A stretch of DNA of 10,267 nucleotides from Microbacteriaceae bacterium UBA6152 (lineage in GTDB: Bacteria; Actinomycetota; Actinomycetes; Actinomycetales; Microbacteriaceae): the NCBI GenBank assembly GCA_002423075.1, contig DIUS01000112.1:13411-23677 (forward strand), read 5' to 3'. This document shows, piece by piece, positions 6,038-10,267 of this stretch (positions are counted from its first letter, which is position 1; each line of letters begins with the position of its first letter). The position numbers were made by a program, and so were the translations under genes. The notes below the pieces were generated by a model, which saw only the letters and a program-made list of their open reading frames with translations, was not told the origin of the DNA and did no database searches.

Positions 6038-7090
6038 ATGACGGGCGAACCCACGCGAACGGTGGCGCGCCTGGTCGACCGCCAGCCCGGCATGACGGCG
6101 GCGGAACTCGTCGGCCACCTCGTGCCGCCCCCGCAGTTCGCCCACGCGAGCCTCGAGAACTACGAACCCGATGAACGCTACCCCTCGCAGGCTCAGGCGG
6201 TCGAGGCGATGCGCACCTTCTCGGGCGACACGGCGCCGGCCTCGCGCGGCTTCTTCTCGCGCAAGCCTGCGCCACCCGCGGCCAAGCCGGGGGTCTATCT
6301 CGACGGCGGGTTCGGCGTGGGCAAGACGCACCTGCTCGCTGCCCTGTGGCACCGCACGCGCGGTCGCAAGTACTTCGGCACCTTCATCGAGTACACCGCG
6401 ATCGTCGGGGCGCTCGGCTACCGCGAGGCCGTGGCGCACTTCCGAGGCGCCGCACTCATCGCGATCGACGAGTTCGAGCTCGACGACCCGGGCGACACCA
6501 TGGTCATGTCGCGGCTACTGGGCGAGCTCGTCGCGAGCGGGTCGCGCATCGCAGCGACCTCGAACACGCCTCCGCACGCGCTCGGCGAAGGCCGCTTCGC
6601 CGCCATTGACTTCTTGCGCGAGATCAACGCGCTCGCCGATCGCTTTACGACCGTGCGCATCGATGGGGAGGACTACCGCAAGCGCGACATCGAGGGTCAC
6701 GCCATCTCGCTCAGCGATGACGTCTTCGATGCGCGCATCGGCGCCGAAAGCGACGGAGTCACGGTCGACGGATTCCGCGACGTGCTGCGTCACCTCTCGA
6801 CGGTGCACCCCAGCCGCTACATCGGACTCATCGACGGTGTCGACGCCGTCGGCATCCGCGACGTCGAGGTGCTGCACAACCAGACCGACGCGCTGAGGCT
6901 CGTCGCCTTCGTCGACCGGTTGTACGACGCTCAGGTGCGCATCCACGCCACGGGCGTTCCCCTCGATCAGGTTTTCTCCGACGAGATGCTCGCGGGGGGC
7001 TACCGCAAGAAGTACCTGCGAGCGACCTCACGCATGATCGCCCTGACATCGGCCGCACACGAGCAGTTCGATAGCGTGGTTGAGCCATGA
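6038..7090 (+). CDS. zapE: AFG1/ZapE-type AAA+ ATPase
   Basis: ZapE (AFG1-like) is a P-loop ATPase, linked to the Z-ring in Escherichia coli and to quality control of respiratory proteins in mitochondria. The 350-residue product has Walker A GGFGVGKTHLL (about 90-100), Walker B LIAIDEFEL (about 140-148, with Asp144 and Glu145) and sensor-1-like RIAATSNTPP near 170-179; the E-F-E-L after Walker B is typical of the family. The C-terminal part ends with Y-R-K-K-Y-L-R-A-T-S-R-M and does not look truncated. The ATG at 6038 is chosen because GGGGG (6027-6031) lies 6 nt upstream and it gives the usual length; an in-frame ATG at 5969 would add 23 Arg-rich residues but has no ribosome site. Its stop overlaps nhaA as ATGA. 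In actinobacteria it is often near the RibD-like reductase (Rv2670c-Rv2671, from memory). Confidence 0.9.
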   Translation: MTGEPTRTVARLVDRQPGMTAAELVGHLVPPPQFAHASLENYEPDERYPSQAQAVEAMRTFSGDTAPASRGFFSRKPAPPAAKPGVYLDGGFGVGKTHLLAALWHRTRGRKYFGTFIEYTAIVGALGYREAVAHFRGAALIAIDEFELDDPGDTMVMSRLLGELVASGSRIAATSNTPPHALGEGRFAAIDFLREINALADRFTTVRIDGEDYRKRDIEGHAISLSDDVFDARIGAESDGVTVDGFRDVLRHLSTVHPSRYIGLIDGVDAVGIRDVEVLHNQTDALRLVAFVDRLYDAQVRIHATGVPLDQVFSDEMLAGGYRKKYLRATSRMIALTSAAHEQFDSVVEP

Positions 7091-8457
7091 CGCACGACGA
7101 GCAGACTCCCGACTTCAGCCCGCCCGCCCACCTCAGCGACACACAGCGCCGGTATCGCGAGTCTCTCTGGATCGAGCGCATCCTGCAGCGCGAGACCGTC
7201 GGCGGCATTCTGCTGCTCGCAGCCACCGTGCTCGCGCTCATCGTGGCGAACTCTGCGCTCGCCGAGTCATACTTTGGCCTGCGGTCCACCTACTTGCAGA
7301 TTTCGTTCGGCGAGTTCTTCTGGGAGATCTCGGTAGGCAAGTTCGCGGCGGATGCTCTGCTCGCGATCTTCTTCTTCCTCGCCGGTCTCGAGCTCAAGCG
7401 TGAGTTCGTCGCGGGCGAGCTGCGCGACCCGCGCAAGGCGCTCGTGCCGGTGGCCGCGGCCATCGGCGGCGTCATCGTGCCGGCAATTATCTACGCGCTC
7501 ATCGTGCTCGACGACGGACCCGAGGCGCAGCGCGGCTGGGCGATTCCTGTCGCGACCGACATCGCCTTCGCGCTCGCGGTGCTCGCCGTCGTCGGCACCG
7601 CGCTGCCCCTCGCTCTGCGTACCTTCCTGCTCACCCTCGCGGTCGTCGATGACCTCATCGGAATCACGATTATCGCCTTCTTCTACACGACCGACCTCGA
7701 GCCGCTGTTCCTCGTCGCCTCGTTCGTTGGCCTGGCGGTGTACGCGTTTGTCGCCCAGCGCTATCAAGAGTTCTTCCGCATTCGGGCGACCGCGGCGTGG
7801 TTCATCCTGCTGCCGATCGGCATCGTGGTCTGGTATTTCATGTTCGAGTCGGGCGTGCACGCCACGGTCGCGGGGGTGCTGCTCGCTTTCGCGATTCCCG
7901 TGCGGGCGAAGGGCGGCGACGAAGACGGCCTCGGCCCGCGCATGGGCCTTGCCGAGATCTTCGAGCACCGCTACCGCCCGTTGAGCGCTGGAGTCGCTGT
8001 GCCCGTCTTCGCCTTCTTCTCTGCAGGCGTCGCGGTGGGCGGCTGGGACGGACTCGTTGCCGCGGTCACGAGCCCCATCGCGGTCGGCATCGTGCTAGGG
8101 CTCGTCGTGGGTAAGACCATCGGCATCACGCTCGCGACCTGGCTGATCACACGACTGCCCGGCATCTCGTTACCGCGGGGTGTCACGTGGATCGACCTCT
8201 TGGGCCTCGCCATGCTTGCCGGCATGGGCTTCACGGTCTCGCTGTTGATCAGCGAACTGAGCTTCGGTCAGGGCACGTTGCTCGACGACATCGGCAAGGT
8301 GGGTATCCTGCTCGGTTCTCTCCTCGCCGCGGGGCTCGCGATGGTGCTACTCGGCGTCCGCAACCGCGTCTACAAGCGCCAGCTCGCCGCCGAACGCGTC
8401 GACTCGGACGGCGACGGCATTCCCGACGTGTTCGGTGAAGACTCGGCGACGTCATAG
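7087..8457 (+). CDS. nhaA: Na+/H+ antiporter NhaA
   Basis: Inner-membrane antiporter exporting Na+ (or Li+) in exchange for protons, for salt and alkaline-pH homeostasis. The 456-residue protein has about twelve hydrophobic segments between residues 38 and 425. The ion-binding pair is in LAVVDDLIGI (Asp188, Asp189), matching Asp163/164 of the E. coli protein. The unwound-helix motif is VATDIAFAL (Asp158) and the conserved lysine is in VVGKTIGI (Lys343). The loop FFFLAGLELKREFV is also diagnostic. Longer than E. coli NhaA (388) because of a hydrophilic N-terminus of about 35 residues and a charged tail. The tail contains D-S-D-G-D-G-I-P-D (439-447), resembling a calcium-binding loop. Translation is coupled to zapE by a 4-nt ATGA overlap; a hairpin follows the stop. 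Confidence 0.96.
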   Translation: MTHDEQTPDFSPPAHLSDTQRRYRESLWIERILQRETVGGILLLAATVLALIVANSALAESYFGLRSTYLQISFGEFFWEISVGKFAADALLAIFFFLAGLELKREFVAGELRDPRKALVPVAAAIGGVIVPAIIYALIVLDDGPEAQRGWAIPVATDIAFALAVLAVVGTALPLALRTFLLTLAVVDDLIGITIIAFFYTTDLEPLFLVASFVGLAVYAFVAQRYQEFFRIRATAAWFILLPIGIVVWYFMFESGVHATVAGVLLAFAIPVRAKGGDEDGLGPRMGLAEIFEHRYRPLSAGVAVPVFAFFSAGVAVGGWDGLVAAVTSPIAVGIVLGLVVGKTIGITLATWLITRLPGISLPRGVTWIDLLGLAMLAGMGFTVSLLISELSFGQGTLLDDIGKVGILLGSLLAAGLAMVLLGVRNRVYKRQLAAERVDSDGDGIPDVFGEDSATS

Positions 8458-8466
8458 ACGAACCGC

Positions 8467-8488
8467 ACATCGCCGAAACGCGATGTTT
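8467..8488 (+). terminator. Candidate nhaA terminator hairpin
   Basis: A perfect 7-bp stem, ACATCGC (8467-8473) with GCGATGT (8480-8486), a 6-nt loop CGAAAC, and a short run of T (8486-8488). It begins 9 nt after the nhaA stop. The T-run is short, so termination may be partial; the hairpin would separate nhaA from the regulated amt promoter. Confidence 0.45.
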
Positions 8489-8505
8489 ACCTGAGGCGCG
8501 CGCGC

Positions 8506-8543
8506 GTAACACCGGGGAAACATTGCGACACCGGTACTGAAAC
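8506..8543 (+). promoter_or_regulatory. GlnR-like operator upstream of amt
   Basis: GTAAC (8506-8510), 6 nt, GAAAC (8517-8521), 6 nt, ACACC (8528-8532), 6 nt, GAAAC (8539-8543). This reproduces the a-b-a-b layout of the actinobacterial nitrogen regulator GlnR (consensus GTnAC-n6-GAAAC-n6, repeated): the first a-site and both b-sites are exact, while the second a-site is degenerate. The two GAAAC sites are 22 bp apart, two helical turns. GlnR normally activates amt under nitrogen limitation, so the target gene fits. No convincing TANNNT -10 was found between the site and the start codon. Confidence 0.72.
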
Positions 8544-8559
8544 CTCCTGCCTCAACACT

Positions 8560-8571
8560 GGGCACGTGCCC
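8560..8571. repeat. 12-bp perfect palindrome in the amt leader region
   Basis: GGGCACGTGCCC is a perfect 12-bp palindrome with no spacer, 16 bp downstream of the last GAAAC half-site and 79 bp upstream of the amt start. A zero-loop palindrome suits a dimeric DNA-binding protein better than an RNA hairpin. No regulator is assigned. Two CTCGAG copies (8600-8605 and 8608-8613) lie further downstream and are probably incidental. Confidence 0.45.
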
Positions 8572-8650
8572 GACTCGCCGGGGGGCTTGCGTCCCGACAC
8601 TCGAGTCCTCGAGCGGGTGCATCCTTTGCCACGGTAAGAGAGGTTTGATT

Positions 8651-9919
8651 ATGGATCAGGGCAACACTGCCTTCCTCCTGATATGCGCGGCACTTGTGCT
8701 GCTCATGACGCCCGGTCTCGCGTTCTTCTACGGAGGACTCGTGAAGGCCAAGAGCGTGATCAGCATGATGATGCTGAGCTTCGGAGCTATCGGTCTCATC
8801 GGTGTGCTGTGGGTTGTCTACGGCTACGCAATCGCCTTCTCGGGCAGCGAAGGGGTGAACCTGCCCTTCAACATCGACACGACGAACATTGGTCTCGCTG
8901 CGGTCTACGAAGAGGCATCGGCGCCGACGGGCGGATACCCGCTCATTGCGTTCGCGGCCTTCCAGGCGACCTTTGCGATCATCACCGTCGCGCTCATCTC
9001 GGGTGCCATCGCTGACCGCGCGAAGTTTGGTGCGTGGATGCTCTTCGCGGGTCTGTGGGCGACCCTCGTCTACTTCCCGGTTGCCAGCTGGGTGTTCAAC
9101 TTCTCGCTCGCCGACGACGGTTCATTCTCCGACGGTGGCTGGATCACCTACGGCCTTCAGGAGACATTTGGCCTCGGCGTGATCGACTTTGCAGGCGGTA
9201 CCGCGGTGCACATCAACGCGGGTGCAGCGGCCCTGGCGCTTGCGCTCGTACTCGGCAAACGTGTTGGCTTCGCCAAAGGTGCGCACGTGCCACACAACCC
9301 GCCATTCGTGTTGCTCGGCGCTGGCCTTCTCTGGTTCGGTTGGTTCGGCTTCAACGCGGGCTCTGAGCTCGCTGCCGACGGCGTCGCCGCGGTCGCCTTC
9401 ATGAACACGATCGCTGCCCCTGCCGCTGCGCTGCTCGCGTGGCTCGTCATCGAGAAGATCCGCGACGGCAAGCCGACGTCGGTGGGTGCTGCGTCGGGCG
9501 CCGTAGCTGGCCTTGTCGCCATCACGCCGGCGTGCGCCTCGCTGACGCCGGGTTGGGCTATTCTGCTCGGCGTCATCGCCGGCGCATTGTGCGCCCTCGC
9601 AGTCGACCTGAAGTTCAAGCTCGGCTTCGACGATTCTCTCGACGTCGTGGGAATCCACCTCGTCGGTGGCCTCATCGGAACCCTGTACCTGGGCTTCTTC
9701 GCGAACGGCACCGGCCTCTTCACGGGCGGAGACGGCACGCAGCTACTCGTTCAGGCGATCGCTGCCTTCGCGGTCATGATCTACTCGTTCGTGGTGGCCT
9801 TCATTATCGGCTTCGCGATCGAAAAGACCATCGGCTTTCGGGTCACCGAAGAAGACGAGATCGCGGGCATCGACCCGATCGTGCACGGCGAAGCGGGCTA
9901 CGTGCTCGAGGCCAAGTAG
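8651..9919 (+). CDS. amt: Ammonium channel/transporter (Amt/MEP/Rh family)
   Basis: Membrane channel that takes up ammonium at low external nitrogen. The 422-residue protein has about eleven hydrophobic segments and begins with the signature LMTPGLAFFYGGLVKAKSV (19-37). The substrate-site aspartate is in IDFAGGTAVHIN (Asp179) and the twin pore histidines are His187 and His336 (VGIHLVGG). Pore-gate phenylalanines are probably in FAAFQATF (about 101-108) and in WFGWFGFNAGSEL. The cytoplasmic tail ends GFRVTEEDEIAGIDPIVHGE plus a short extension, the form expected for PII (GlnK) control. No glnK follows in the window. The ATG at 8651 is chosen over an in-frame TTG at 8645 because GAGAGG (8638-8643) lies 7 nt upstream. 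A GlnR-like site upstream suggests nitrogen control; a strong hairpin follows the stop. Confidence 0.96.
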   Translation: MDQGNTAFLLICAALVLLMTPGLAFFYGGLVKAKSVISMMMLSFGAIGLIGVLWVVYGYAIAFSGSEGVNLPFNIDTTNIGLAAVYEEASAPTGGYPLIAFAAFQATFAIITVALISGAIADRAKFGAWMLFAGLWATLVYFPVASWVFNFSLADDGSFSDGGWITYGLQETFGLGVIDFAGGTAVHINAGAAALALALVLGKRVGFAKGAHVPHNPPFVLLGAGLLWFGWFGFNAGSELAADGVAAVAFMNTIAAPAAALLAWLVIEKIRDGKPTSVGAASGAVAGLVAITPACASLTPGWAILLGVIAGALCALAVDLKFKLGFDDSLDVVGIHLVGGLIGTLYLGFFANGTGLFTGGDGTQLLVQAIAAFAVMIYSFVVAFIIGFAIEKTIGFRVTEEDEIAGIDPIVHGEAGYVLEAK

Positions 9920-9951
9920 GCACGACGAACACCCTTCCGCTCACGCGAAAC

Positions 9952-9985
9952 CGGGGCGCTACTCTCGCAAGGGAGTAGCGCCCCG
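9952..9985 (+). terminator. Strong GNRA-capped hairpin after amt
   Basis: A 13-bp perfect stem (9952-9964 with 9973-9985; arms begin CGGGGCGC and end GCGCCCCG) is extended inward by a T-G wobble and a C-G pair to a GCAA tetraloop (9967-9970). It starts 32 nt after the amt stop and ends 26 nt before the next ATG. No T-run follows, so it may be an actinobacterial-type terminator without a U-tract, or an mRNA stabiliser or attenuator between amt and the next gene. Confidence 0.65.
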
Positions 9986-10011
9986 CGGTGCTTCTCAGAC
10001 AAGGGGCGACC

Positions 10012-10267
10012 ATGACGTCGAGCGATCCGTTGCTGCAGCTCGTCGCCGCACCGCTCGTACTGCTGATCCCTCTCGGCCTGCTGTTGCTCGACGCCGGGCC
10101 GTGGCGCTCTCGGTGCGCGAGCGCGGCGGCCTCGGTCGCTGTAGGCATCATCGCCTCGTGGGCACTGGGAGATGTGCTGCTGAACCCGGGCGATCCTCCG
10201 GCCCGTCTCCTCGATGCTGCGTTTGCTGGATCCATTGCAGGCGCGGTTGCACTTCTTGCGGTGCGCC
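10012..10267 (+). CDS. Unrecognised membrane protein, possible divergent Amt-like paralogue (3' end outside window)
   Basis: Open from the ATG at 10012 to the window edge, giving 85 residues. GGGG (10003-10006) sits 5 nt upstream. Three hydrophobic stretches are visible: L-V-A-A-P-L-V-L-L-I-P-L-G-L-L-L-L (about 10-26), a segment A-A-A-S-V-A-V-G-I-I-A-S-W-A-L-G (about 39-54) and A-G-S-I-A-G-A-V-A-L-L (about 73-83). The first 50 residues align loosely with the first two Amt helices of the gene before it (P-L-V-L-L then G-L, then a basic loop and W-A-L-G), but the diagnostic F-F-Y-G-G is absent. I do not recognise the family. The gap to amt is 92 nt and contains the hairpin; there is little room for a separate promoter after it, so read-through from amt is plausible. 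Confidence 0.6.
   Translation, partial: MTSSDPLLQLVAAPLVLLIPLGLLLLDAGPWRSRCASAAASVAVGIIASWALGDVLLNPGDPPARLLDAAFAGSIAGAVALLAVR

Noticed and set aside
7267..7968. Long open frame antisense to nhaA (233 codons, minus strand)
   Set aside because: Very charged, low-complexity E/R/D composition typical of the reverse reading of a high-GC membrane protein gene; no ribosome site, and the sense gene is certain.
8475..8479. Additional GAAAC in the terminator loop upstream of the GlnR-like site
   Set aside because: It is 42 bp from the first b-site rather than a multiple of 22 and has no GTnAC partner 11 bp upstream, so it is out of phase with the operator.
8600..8613. Two CTCGAG copies separated by 2 nt upstream of amt
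   Set aside because: A 6-bp motif with a common C/G pattern; the loop would be too small for the full stem, and nothing links it to a known regulator.
1..10267. tRNA, rRNA, CRISPR array, insertion sequence, phage or toxin-antitoxin genes
   Set aside because: Nothing seen on either strand: no tandem spaced repeats, terminal inverted repeats, transposase motifs or cloverleaf sequences. The window is almost fully accounted for by core genes.

Overview
The window is high-GC (roughly two-thirds G+C by eye) chromosomal DNA dominated by G/C-ending codons, with GTG starts on about half the genes. The gene content (DUF3000, an HRDC-type RNase D, an SseA-like sulfurtransferase next to SufE, a stand-alone RibD C-terminal reductase, ZapE) points to an actinobacterium, most likely Micrococcales/Microbacteriaceae. 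That placement comes from remembered family distribution, not a search. It looks like ordinary core chromosome: no tRNA, rRNA, CRISPR array, insertion sequence or phage gene was seen.

Left block, minus strand (2609 to 1): DUF3000 protein, then RNase D overlapping it by 8 nt, then, after an 80-nt gap, a thiolase whose C-terminus lies outside the window. Divergent from it, on the plus strand, is a membrane-anchored alpha/beta hydrolase (2689-3861), apparently preceded by a 15-codon leaderless upstream ORF. Two back-to-back -10 elements sit in the 35-bp gap between the divergent starts.

Middle block, minus strand (5923 to 3852): a tandem-rhodanese sulfurtransferase, SufE and a RibD-C/Rv2671-like reductase are packed as one operon. 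The reductase overlaps the tail of the hydrolase gene by 10 nt. The first two genes fit sulfur transfer and Fe-S assembly; the third is a pyrimidine or folate-type reductase.

Right block, plus strand (6038 to end): zapE (AAA+ ATPase) is joined by an ATGA overlap to the Na+/H+ antiporter nhaA. A 193-bp intergenic region follows, with a NhaA terminator candidate, a GlnR-type a-b-a-b operator (two GAAAC half-sites 22 bp apart) and a 12-bp perfect palindrome. Then come the ammonium channel gene amt, a strong GNRA-capped hairpin, and the start of an unrecognised membrane protein that looks faintly like the first Amt helices.

The observations most worth a second look are regulatory: a repeated leaderless signature (TAGNYT, six bases, then GTG) at three starts that have no convincing Shine-Dalgarno, the Arg-rich upstream ORF, the GlnR-like site at amt, and a nested hairpin in the zapE leader. 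On the protein side, a calcium-loop-like motif ends NhaA. No complete new defence or biosynthetic system was found.
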